NCBI GenBank assembly: GCA_022072125.1
Contig: JAJVIH010000065.1
Span: 1 to 45,878, forward strand
Origin: Myxococcota bacterium
GTDB taxonomy: Bacteria > Myxococcota > JAJVIH01
Direction: 5' to 3'
Length of the DNA stretch: 45,878 bases
Position numbers and translations under genes: made by a program. The notes under the pieces were generated by a model. It saw only the letters and a program-made list of their open reading frames with translations, was not told the origin of the DNA and searched no databases. This document shows, piece by piece, positions 15,014 to 22,590 of this stretch (position 1 is its first letter; the number at the start of each line of letters is the position of its first letter).

Positions 15014-16702
15014 GTGATCCCCAACACCGCCGACATCTCCGTGCTCATCCCCGCCGCGGGCAGGGTCCCCGAAGGCGTGCTCGCGCTCGCCAATGTGGGC
15101 AGTCCGGCCATGATCCCCGTGGCGGGCCGCCCGGTCATCCACTGGACCCTGTCCTATCTCCGCAAGCTGGGGCTCTCGCGCTTTCATATCGCGGTTCCGC
15201 GCCGCGGCATGTTCGTGGAAGACTATGTGGACTCCGCTTTCGGGGGCGATTGCGAGGTGTCCTTCATGTCGCCCGATCGCGATGGCGGCGTGGGGCTGAC
15301 CCTGTGGAGCCTGGCCCGCGAGGCGTCCAGCAAATCCGTGCTGGTGGTGTTGGGGGACACCCATTTCCAGTTCAAGGATCCGGCGGTCATCCAGTGGGAC
15401 AGGCCGTTCGTGCTGACCCACCCGGTGGAGGAATCCTATCGCTGGTGTCTGGCCCAGACGGCCCCGTCGGGGGAGATCGTCCGTCTGATTGATAAACAGC
15501 CGGAAGCCGCGCCGCCCCGCGAGGCGCTGATTGGCGTATACTGGTTTCCCGAAAGGCAGGCGCTGGTCAACGCCTGCGAGGAATGTTTCGCCAGCGCGGA
15601 ACCCGGGCAACGGGTCGAGTTGTCCGCGATTTTGCAGCGCGTGATGAAGGACAGCCCGATCATGCGCGTGGAAGCGGGCGCCTGGCTGGACTGCGGCAAC
15701 CCCGATCGCCAGGCCAAGTCCCATCAGGCGTTGCTGCAGAAGCGGGCCTTCAACGAACTCACCATTGATCCGGTGTTTGGGACCATCACCAAGCGCAGCC
15801 AGCATGTGGATAAATTCCTCGACGAGATCAATTACCTGCGCCTGCTTCCGCCGGAAATCGCCGTGCTGTTTCCACGGGTGCTCCATTATTCGTTGAACTG
15901 GGAAAACCCCTCTCTCACCATGGAGTATTACGGATATCCCACGCTCGCCGATTTGTTCATCTTTGAAAATGTGGACGCGGGCATTTGGGAAAGCATTTTC
16001 CTGCATCTGCGCGACATCATCACCGGCGGTTTCATGCGTTTCGAGCGTCCGGTTCCGCTCGACGCGGTGAAGGAAATGTACCTGGGCAAGACCCGCAAGC
16101 GGCTGGCCGGCACGCGCTTCATGCCGGAATACGCCGATCTCCTCGCCCAGGCGGACGAACTGACCATCAACGGCCGGAAACTGCGCAATCTGCGGGCCCT
16201 CTGGCCGGATCTGGAGCGGCGCGTGGAGGAACTCGCCTCCGCCTGCCGCGGGGCGGTGATTCACGGGGATTTGTGCTTCTCGAATATCCTGTACGACCTG
16301 CGTTCCCGCATCTGCAAGCTGGTGGACGCGCGCGGCAGCTTCGGCAACTCGGGGATTCATGGCGACCCGCGCTACGATGTCGCCAAGCTGTTTCATTCGG
16401 CGCGCGGTAAATATGAGTTTATTGTCAACGATCTCTTCCGCATCGGCCGGCAAGGCGATGAACTTTCGTTGGAAATCCGCTCCCGCCCCCTGCATGACGA
16501 AATCGAGCGGCGATTCGAGCGGGTGTTCTTCCCCCGCTTCGACCGCGCGGACATCACCCTGATCACGGGATTGTTGTTCGCCAGCATGCCGGCCCTGCAC
16601 TACGACCACCCGCGCCGGCAGGTGGCGATGTTTCTTCAGGCGGTGTTGCTGCTCAACGAAGCGCTGGACTTGGCGCCTCCGGCAGGGGGTGCGGCGGCAT
16701 GA
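15014..16702 (+). CDS. Fusion of an atypical nucleotidyltransferase domain and a kinase-like phosphotransferase domain
   Basis: This 562-residue two-domain protein uses a GTG start two bases after the previous stop. Residues ~8-245 follow the sugar-phosphate nucleotidyltransferase fold, with PAAGR at 13-17, GDTHF at 114-118 and WLDCGNPDRQAKS at 224-236. The signature loop is altered: the glycine-rich GxGTR is replaced and the usual Pro-Lys is SPAMIPV, with Ala for Lys at 32. Residues ~270-562 resemble aminoglycoside/choline-kinase-type phosphotransferases, with HGDLCFSN at 417-424, a metal-binding Asp at 438 in VDARGSFG, and GDPRYDVAKLFHS at 450-462. It is coupled by ATGA to a normal nucleotidyltransferase gene. 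Likely it phosphorylates and activates an unusual substituent of the polymer; the substrate is unknown. Confidence 0.8.
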   Translation: MIPNTADISVLIPAAGRVPEGVLALANVGSPAMIPVAGRPVIHWTLSYLRKLGLSRFHIAVPRRGMFVEDYVDSAFGGDCEVSFMSPDRDGGVGLTLWSLAREASSKSVLVVLGDTHFQFKDPAVIQWDRPFVLTHPVEESYRWCLAQTAPSGEIVRLIDKQPEAAPPREALIGVYWFPERQALVNACEECFASAEPGQRVELSAILQRVMKDSPIMRVEAGAWLDCGNPDRQAKSHQALLQKRAFNELTIDPVFGTITKRSQHVDKFLDEINYLRLLPPEIAVLFPRVLHYSLNWENPSLTMEYYGYPTLADLFIFENVDAGIWESIFLHLRDIITGGFMRFERPVPLDAVKEMYLGKTRKRLAGTRFMPEYADLLAQADELTINGRKLRNLRALWPDLERRVEELASACRGAVIHGDLCFSNILYDLRSRICKLVDARGSFGNSGIHGDPRYDVAKLFHSARGKYEFIVNDLFRIGRQGDELSLEIRSRPLHDEIERRFERVFFPRFDRADITLITGLLFASMPALHYDHPRRQVAMFLQAVLLLNEALDLAPPAGGAAA

Positions 16703-17436
16703 AACTGGTGATTCCCATGGCGGGACGCGGTTCCCGCTTCGCCGGCCGCGGGGTGACCACGCCCAAGCCCCTGATCGAGGCCAGGGGCAGGCGTCTGTTC
16801 CAGTGGGCGCTGAAAACCTTTGACGGCATGTCCTTCTCCAGCGTGGTGTTTATCGCGCTCCGCGAACATGAAGATGCTTTCGGGGTGACGGAGATCATCC
16901 GCCAGTCCTGCCCCTGGCCTGCGTCCACGGTGCTGATTGACGGCGTGACCGAGGGTCAGCTCTGCACGGTGCTGGCGGCGCGCGAACACCTGGAGTCCGC
17001 GGACGAGGAACTGATTGTGTTCAACGCCGACAGCTACGTGGAGGGAGGGACCGCCTCCGATCTGGCGGCGCGCGCGGCGGAGGTTCACGGCCTGATTTCC
17101 GTGGTGAATCTTCCCGGCGACCGCTGGAGTTTCGCCCGCGCCAACGCGGACGGCGACGTGGTGGAGGTGGCGGAGAAGCGGCGCATTTCCGATCATTGCA
17201 GCACGGGCTTGTACCACTTCGCGTCCGCCAGGGAGTTCCTGTGGGCCGCCGATCAGGTGATCTCCCGCAATCTCCGGACGAACAACGAATTTTATGTCAT
17301 CCCGGTCTACGGCATGTACCTCGAACGGGGTTGGCGCATCCGGCTCTCGCACGCCCGCCGCATGTGGGATCTGGGAACCCCTGAGTCGCTCGCGGAGTTC
17401 GAGCGGAATTTTGTCCAGCCGGAGGGCCAGCAATGA
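16699..17436 (+). CDS. Nucleotidyltransferase (sugar-phosphate or phospho-substituent activation)
   Basis: This 245-residue single-domain nucleotidyltransferase has an intact active-site loop. MAGRGSRF (7-14) and TTPKPLIEA (20-28) carry the Gly/Arg and Lys that the preceding fusion lacks. A metal-site NAD follows in VFNADSY, and the C-terminal WDLGTPESLAEF is typical of the family. At 245 residues it is compact, like the CTP-using or small RmlA/HddC-like members. It overlaps the fusion by ATGA and the next glycosyltransferase by ATGA, so the three are made together. It probably transfers a nucleotide to a phosphorylated intermediate made by the fusion protein's kinase; the base and the acceptor cannot be told from sequence. 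Confidence 0.82.
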   Translation: MKLVIPMAGRGSRFAGRGVTTPKPLIEARGRRLFQWALKTFDGMSFSSVVFIALREHEDAFGVTEIIRQSCPWPASTVLIDGVTEGQLCTVLAAREHLESADEELIVFNADSYVEGGTASDLAARAAEVHGLISVVNLPGDRWSFARANADGDVVEVAEKRRISDHCSTGLYHFASAREFLWAADQVISRNLRTNNEFYVIPVYGMYLERGWRIRLSHARRMWDLGTPESLAEFERNFVQPEGQQ

Positions 17437-18536
17437 GCGCGTTCCATCCGTCGTTTTCCATCTGTATCCCCAATTTCAACTACGCCCGGTATATTGGGGA
17501 GACCATTCAGAGCGCATTGAACCAGACCTGGGACAACTTCGAGATCGTGATTTGCGACAACGCCTCGACGGACAAGTCCATGGAGGTGATCCGGTCATTC
17601 CAGGATCCGCGCATCCGGGTGTTCGAGAATCCGCGCAACATCGGTTTCGCGGCGAATGTGCAGCGGGTCGCCTCCGAGGCGAGGAATGATTTCATGATCA
17701 TGCTGTCGTCGGACGATCTGATGCGCGGGGACGCGCTGGCCGAGTACGCCGCCATCCTCCGGGAGCAGGGCGAGGAACGCGCCCACAAGACCGTCTGCTG
17801 CTCGGCGGTGGAGCGGATTGATGAAGAGGGCAGGCCCAAACAGATAGACATGATCAAATCCGGCCAGATCGTCATATCGCCCGCTTCGCTTGAGACCGGG
17901 TATCGCCTGCTTGCTGAAAATCCCGCCAACCAGAAATTCAGCGGACACGATGTTCTGCGCGCCATGGTGCTGGAATGGCGGACCACCTGCGGTTTTCTAG
18001 CCACCATGTACCCGCGCAGGCTGTTTCAACAAGTTGGCGGCTACGACATGACCACGTGGATATGGCCCGACATGCTGTTTCTGGATCGTATTCTCGCCTT
18101 CAATCCCGATGTGTTTTATGTCCCCAAACCGTTGTTTCAATACCGTGAACACCGTTCCGGCCAGAATGCGCAGGCGATGGGGGCCGGGGCTCTCAAGGCG
18201 GAGACGGATGGTTATATGCGCACCGTCAATTTTGACGGCAAGGTGTTGCAGGAACTGGGAGTGACCCGGGACCAAATGATCAAGGGCTACCTGAATACGG
18301 TCATTCTGGCAGGCGGTATTGTTGTCGCGCTGGAAGCGGGCGCCTGGCTCCGGGCCCTGAGGATCTGGCTGTTCGCTGCTTCGCTTTACCCCAACCACTG
18401 GTTGTCTGATCCGCGCGCCATCGCCATCGGAGCATTGTTGACCAGCGGTCCCGCCGCGACCCCCCTGGAAAAATCCTTGAGGCAGTTGGCGCGCAGAATC
18501 AATATTCTGCACCATATCAGGGGATTTCGTACTTGA
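17433..18536 (+). CDS. Glycosyltransferase family 2
   Basis: This 367-residue protein begins with a GT-A domain: SICIPNFNYARYIGETIQSALNQ, then the Asp-containing VICDNASTD and the metal-binding SSDD at 92-95 (the DXD equivalent). WPDMLFLDRILAF lies in the acceptor part, followed by the closing YREHRSGQN that is common in polysaccharide GT2 enzymes. The C-terminal ~110 residues have one or two weakly hydrophobic stretches that may anchor it to the membrane. It is an inverting transferase that adds one sugar to the lipid-linked repeat. ATGA overlaps the previous stop and its own stop overlaps the TTG start of the next transferase. Confidence 0.88.
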   Translation: MSAFHPSFSICIPNFNYARYIGETIQSALNQTWDNFEIVICDNASTDKSMEVIRSFQDPRIRVFENPRNIGFAANVQRVASEARNDFMIMLSSDDLMRGDALAEYAAILREQGEERAHKTVCCSAVERIDEEGRPKQIDMIKSGQIVISPASLETGYRLLAENPANQKFSGHDVLRAMVLEWRTTCGFLATMYPRRLFQQVGGYDMTTWIWPDMLFLDRILAFNPDVFYVPKPLFQYREHRSGQNAQAMGAGALKAETDGYMRTVNFDGKVLQELGVTRDQMIKGYLNTVILAGGIVVALEAGAWLRALRIWLFAASLYPNHWLSDPRAIAIGALLTSGPAATPLEKSLRQLARRINILHHIRGFRT

Positions 18537-19750
18537 GGGTGTTGCTGGTTCTGAACTCCACACAGGGCGGAGCCAATATCAGCGCCGCTGAATTTGTCGA
18601 GGAACTCACCAGGCGTCATGGGGTTCAATTCAGCGTGGCCTATCACAACCCCGGGGTCGAGGGAGAACTGGAGCGTTTCCGGGCATGTTCCGGAGCAGTC
18701 GAACCGATGTACCTGGCGGCATGGAATTGCAATTATCGCCTGACCCCTGCTCAGCGGATGAAATTTTTCCTTGGCCGCAACGCCAGAAACTGGTTCAGAA
18801 CCAAGGCGGTCGCCCGGATGATCCGGTTCATCCGGCAGGTGCGTCCGGATATCATTCACACCAACACCTCGCTGAATCTGGAAGGCGCCCTGGCGGCGAA
18901 AATCCTGGGGATTCCTCATCTCTGGCACGTTCGTGAACTGATCGGGGACGACAAGGAATTCCGTTTTCATCTTCCGGTTCCCCAGCTTGTACGGCTCATG
19001 GGAAATCTCGGCAAGCTGATTGTCTGTAATTCGGAGGCGACAGCCGAACCCTTCAGGAAACATCTTCCGCGAGGTCAGGTCCGGGTTATCTACAATGCGG
19101 TGAAACCCGGGGATTTTGACGAAGATGCGCGCCGGCGGGGGAGGGAGTTGCGAAAGCAGTGGACCCAGGGAACGGACAGGAGCGTGGTGATCGGGCTGGC
19201 GGCGAACGTCAGCAGCCCCTCCAAGCGCCATGACCTGTTCATCTCCATCGCGGCCCGGGTTGTCCGGGAGAATCCCGATGCCTGGTTTGTCATTCTGGGG
19301 GATATCCCGGAGCCCTCCGACAAAATCGTATTTCAGCGGTACCAGGGGTTTGTTGATCTGGCGAGGAAATCAGGCGCAGCTTCCAGAATCGTGTGGGCGG
19401 GATATCACAAGGATATGGCCGCCGCGTTATCCGGACTGGATTTTCTGGTCCATTGCAGCGCACAGGAGAGTTTTGGCCGAGTCATCGCAGAAGGCATGAC
19501 CGCTGGAGCCGCCATATTGGCGCCCAGGGCGAATGTCATGACCGAGTTGATCCGGGAGGGCTCCACGGGATTTCTCTATGAACAGGACAACGCGGACGAT
19601 GCCGCCAGAATCCTGCTGGAGTTAATCCGCAAACCGGAGCTTTGTGACGAGGTGCGTTCCCGGGCCAGTCCGGAAGCCGTCACGAGGTTTGGTCTGGCAA
19701 GGCTGGGCGATGAAATGATGGATGCTTACCAGCACATGGTGAAGGTCTGA
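18533..19750 (+). CDS. Glycosyltransferase family 4
   Basis: This 405-residue retaining GT-B enzyme starts at TTG, overlapping the previous stop as TTGA; an in-frame GTG at 18539 is an alternative. The N-terminal half has a glycine-containing NSTQGGANISAAEF loop and IIHTNTSLNLEGALAAKILGIPHLWHVRE. The C-terminal half has NAVKPGDFD, VVIGLAANVSSPSKRHDLFISIAARV, WFVILGD and the EX7E element in ESFGRVIAEGMTAG. The 95 bases after it contain a promoter candidate. It adds a sugar to the repeat unit on the cytoplasmic side. Donor is unknown. Confidence 0.88.
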   Translation: MRVLLVLNSTQGGANISAAEFVEELTRRHGVQFSVAYHNPGVEGELERFRACSGAVEPMYLAAWNCNYRLTPAQRMKFFLGRNARNWFRTKAVARMIRFIRQVRPDIIHTNTSLNLEGALAAKILGIPHLWHVRELIGDDKEFRFHLPVPQLVRLMGNLGKLIVCNSEATAEPFRKHLPRGQVRVIYNAVKPGDFDEDARRRGRELRKQWTQGTDRSVVIGLAANVSSPSKRHDLFISIAARVVRENPDAWFVILGDIPEPSDKIVFQRYQGFVDLARKSGAASRIVWAGYHKDMAAALSGLDFLVHCSAQESFGRVIAEGMTAGAAILAPRANVMTELIREGSTGFLYEQDNADDAARILLELIRKPELCDEVRSRASPEAVTRFGLARLGDEMMDAYQHMVKV

Positions 19751-19787
19751 ACTGGAAACCGCCACTCTCCATGCTCCCAGGCGGCAG

Positions 19788-19817
19788 TTGGAAAAAACCA
19801 TTGATTCTGGCTAAAAT
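19788..19817 (+). promoter_or_regulatory. Candidate internal sigma-70-like promoter before wzy
   Basis: TTGGAA (19788-19793) and TAAAAT (19812-19817) are separated by 18 bases and match the -35 and -10 consensus at 4 and 5 of 6 positions. The pair lies 28 bases upstream of the polymerase start, in one of the two largest gaps inside the operon. It could restart transcription for the second half of the locus. Confidence 0.35.
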
Positions 19818-19845
19818 TGTGAACTGACGCTCGACGCGGTTTCGC

Positions 19846-21144
19846 ATGACGGATTACATCATACTTATCGCGGCATCCATGGTCTGCGCCTTCGCGCCAT
19901 ATCGCTGGGCGGCCGGCCTGATCCTGGCGACAGGCATCATGGATCGTCTGATTGATATTGGTTTTCGCCAGTTCGCGTTGTCCACCCTGCTGCTGGTTCT
20001 TGTGGCGGCCCGCTTCACGATTTTTAACTGGAGGAACCGTATCCCATTTAATCCGGTCATGTGGGCCGCACTGGGATATTTGGGCCTGAAGCTCGTGGGA
20101 ACCACCTGGAATGACTTTCCCCAGTACGCTGTTTATTACCAGCTTGCCATATCCAGAACGCTATTGACCGTATTGGTTCTCTGGCAAATCGTGCGGACCG
20201 CCGAGGATGTAAAAGTGGTGATTTACCTGGCCATCGCCTTTGCCTTGTTCATGGCTTTGCAAAGCATCCCCTTTATCGGCGCGTTATTTGGCGTTGAGTA
20301 CAATACGGGTTACGGCGACCGGCTCGTTGTGTTGGGTGCGGGCGACCCAAACGTGTTGTCCTTTAACATCGGCGTGGCGGGTCTTCTCTTCCTTTGGTGG
20401 AATCAAATGCGTGGCGAGTTGTTATCCACTTATGCAACCATCGCCTTGTTTTTGGTGTTGATCACGGGCATTGCATTCACCGCCTCCCGATCCGGATTGT
20501 TGGGGCTGTTTATCGCCCTTGGGATTATTTATATCAGAAAAATATCGGCTTTTTTGATTGTGGCTCCCCTCGTGGCGCTGCTCATGATTTCCTATTCCGC
20601 GTTTGAACTTGGAAAGGTTTTCAGCGTGGCCGAGGATCGGTTCTCCGGCACCTCCGCGTTTACCGAGAATGAAAGATTCCGGATCTGGGAGCTTCACTCA
20701 CAAATCTGGCTTGAATCCCCGCTATTCGGGAAAGGCACGGGCAGTGAATTTCCAGAATCTTTCAGCCGCCAGGAATTTCAGGACGAATTCAATACCTATG
20801 ATTATTACGAGGGCACCGCCACCCACAATATGTTCATGAATTCCCTGGTGGAAACCGGGCTTTTCGGATTGCTCACCACGCTGTTCTTTTTATACCGGGC
20901 TTTCATGGCGAGCAGAAAATCCATCCTTCTGTTGTCAACCTTTTTCTTCATGAGTTGGATGTGCATGTTCAACCCCGTTTTTTATGGCGCGTCATTCTGG
21001 TTCTTCGCGGCCTTTCTGTTCACCATCTTCCGGATATTTGGCGACGAGGCCCGCCAGGTATTGCAGCCGTCTCAGGAACCCGTTCGCGGATCCCCCGGGC
21101 GGCTGGTGACCGTCTCCAGATCGGTTCCCGCGCAATCCAAATAA
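19846..21144 (+). CDS. O-antigen polymerase/ligase-like membrane protein (Wzy)
   Basis: This 432-residue protein has about ten to twelve hydrophobic helices and a large periplasmic loop between the late helices (roughly 255-320), which contains ENERFRIWELHSQIWLESPLFGKGTGSEF and THNMFMNSLVETGLFG. That loop pattern is the Wzy/WaaL hallmark. It would join repeat units on the periplasmic side after flipping; ligase activity cannot be excluded. It is the only such gene in the locus, which favours polymerase. It is noticeably AT-richer than its neighbours: 26 of 60 bases at 20521-20580 are G or C, against 38 of 60 at 29941-30000. That is common for polymerase genes exchanged between strains. Confidence 0.85.
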   Translation: MTDYIILIAASMVCAFAPYRWAAGLILATGIMDRLIDIGFRQFALSTLLLVLVAARFTIFNWRNRIPFNPVMWAALGYLGLKLVGTTWNDFPQYAVYYQLAISRTLLTVLVLWQIVRTAEDVKVVIYLAIAFALFMALQSIPFIGALFGVEYNTGYGDRLVVLGAGDPNVLSFNIGVAGLLFLWWNQMRGELLSTYATIALFLVLITGIAFTASRSGLLGLFIALGIIYIRKISAFLIVAPLVALLMISYSAFELGKVFSVAEDRFSGTSAFTENERFRIWELHSQIWLESPLFGKGTGSEFPESFSRQEFQDEFNTYDYYEGTATHNMFMNSLVETGLFGLLTTLFFLYRAFMASRKSILLLSTFFFMSWMCMFNPVFYGASFWFFAAFLFTIFRIFGDEARQVLQPSQEPVRGSPGRLVTVSRSVPAQSK

Positions 21145-21243
21145 CCACCCCCGGACGGAGCCAACCCCACTATCGTGGATTGAATCATTCTTGCTGGTCA
21201 TTGCGGCCGCCGCATCACCAGCTTCCGGACCCCCTGAATCACA

Positions 21244-22545
21244 GTGTCTCCCCACAACCCTTCCACATTGGTTTTGCTGACCACCGCGTTTCCGTATGGC
21301 GACAAGGAGGCGTTTCTCGAGGTGGAGTTGGACTACCTCAGACGCCGGTTTTCCCGGATCATGATCGTTCCCAATGGGGTGAGTCCGCGGGATACGGCTT
21401 CGTCCAGGCGGCGGAAAACCCCGGAAGATGTGATTGTCAGGGAGGATTTGGCGCGGAATATCGCGCGAATCCGCGAGTCCCCGTTGCCATTGCAGGTGCT
21501 CAAGTCATCCCTCCGTCTGCTGACCCTGGATGGATATCGCGGCGAACTCAATCGCCTTGACAGGATAACCGGGTTTCGCATGGCGTTGATGCTGAATTTT
21601 GAACGGAATACCCGGGCGATAGAGGAATCCGTCCGCACACTCGCCAGGGAGGAAAGCGCCAGAGGGCCTGTCCTGTTCTATTGCTACTGGACGGATCAGG
21701 CCGCCCTGGCGGCGCTGCGCATGCGGGATATGTTGCGCAGCATGGGCGCGCGTTCCTGCGCCATCGCCCGGACCCACAATGCGGACCTGTTTGATTACGA
21801 TTTCGTTGTTCCAGGGGGGTACCAGCCCTTCCAGTGGAATATTGTATGGAACCTGGACAAAATTTATCCGGACTCCGCCGTGGGGGCCGATTATCTGATT
21901 CGCCGCTGGGGATTGAATCCCGGCCGCATCGAGGTCAATCGCCTGGCCGCAAGAAAACGTCCGGATGAAATACTGTCCCGGCCCAGCAACGACGGGGTGT
22001 TCAGGGTGGTGTCGGTTTCCTATATCGCCAACTACAAACGGGTGAATTTGATCGCCAGGGTGTTGAAGAAGGTGAACCGGCCTATTGAATGGACTCATAT
22101 CGGCGACGGCGACGACCGTCCCCTGGTCGAACAGGAGATTGCATCTTCACCCGGTCACTTCAAGGCGAGATTGACCGGGATGATGCCCAATCCGGAGATT
22201 TACCGGTACTACAGCGAAAACCCGGTTGATTTGTTCATCAATCTCAGCGACACGGAAGGCCTGCCCCTGGCCGTGGCGGAAGCCCAGAGTTTCGGCATCC
22301 CCGTGCTGGCGACGCCCGCGGGCGGAATGAGCGAATTGGTCAATGAAAAAACCGGATGGATATTGCCCTCCATTGATGTGGACGAGGAGGCCGCCGCCCG
22401 CCTGATTGAGTCCATCATTGACATGCCCCCTGAAAGCCGGGAAGCGCGCAGGGTGGCCGCCCGCGAGAGTTGGCGGGAAAACAGCAATCCGGATCGCAAT
22501 TATGAGCGTTTCGCGGATTCCCTGCTGGAAGTGATGGGGTCCTGA
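21244..22545 (+). CDS. Glycosyltransferase family 4
   Basis: This 433-residue GT-B enzyme starts with GTG at 21244, giving an N-terminus TLVLLTTAFPYGDKEAFLEVELDYL typical of WcaL-like GT4 enzymes. The second half carries VSVSYIANYKRVNLIARVL, HIGDGDDRPLVE, the NLSDTEGLPLAVAEAQSFGIPV element with the EX7E acid pair, and ATPAGGMSELV. It acts in the cytoplasm on the lipid-linked repeat unit with an unknown donor. A 99-base gap separates it from wzy and 45 bases separate it from the amidotransferase gene. The ATG alternatives lie well inside the fold, so the GTG start is preferred. Confidence 0.85.
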   Translation: MSPHNPSTLVLLTTAFPYGDKEAFLEVELDYLRRRFSRIMIVPNGVSPRDTASSRRRKTPEDVIVREDLARNIARIRESPLPLQVLKSSLRLLTLDGYRGELNRLDRITGFRMALMLNFERNTRAIEESVRTLAREESARGPVLFYCYWTDQAALAALRMRDMLRSMGARSCAIARTHNADLFDYDFVVPGGYQPFQWNIVWNLDKIYPDSAVGADYLIRRWGLNPGRIEVNRLAARKRPDEILSRPSNDGVFRVVSVSYIANYKRVNLIARVLKKVNRPIEWTHIGDGDDRPLVEQEIASSPGHFKARLTGMMPNPEIYRYYSENPVDLFINLSDTEGLPLAVAEAQSFGIPVLATPAGGMSELVNEKTGWILPSIDVDEEAAARLIESIIDMPPESREARRVAARESWRENSNPDRNYERFADSLLEVMGS

Positions 22546-22565
22546 GCGGGGGAACGCCTCTGTTT

Positions 22566-22578
22566 CACCGGACCGGTG
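22566..22578 (+). repeat. 13-base palindrome before the amidotransferase gene
   Basis: CACCGG-A-CCGGTG is a perfect palindrome with a single central base, 12 bases upstream of the ATG at 22591, where the ribosome would bind. It resembles the odd-length palindrome at 3627-3643 in layout but not in sequence. Confidence 0.35.
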
Positions 22579-22590
22579 GTTGAAGAACTG

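Noticed and set aside
14774-16609. 611-codon minus-strand open frame opposite the nucleotidyltransferase-kinase fusion
   Set aside because: The plus-strand frame has clear domains and start/stop coupling with both neighbours; the antisense frame shows no recognisable domain.
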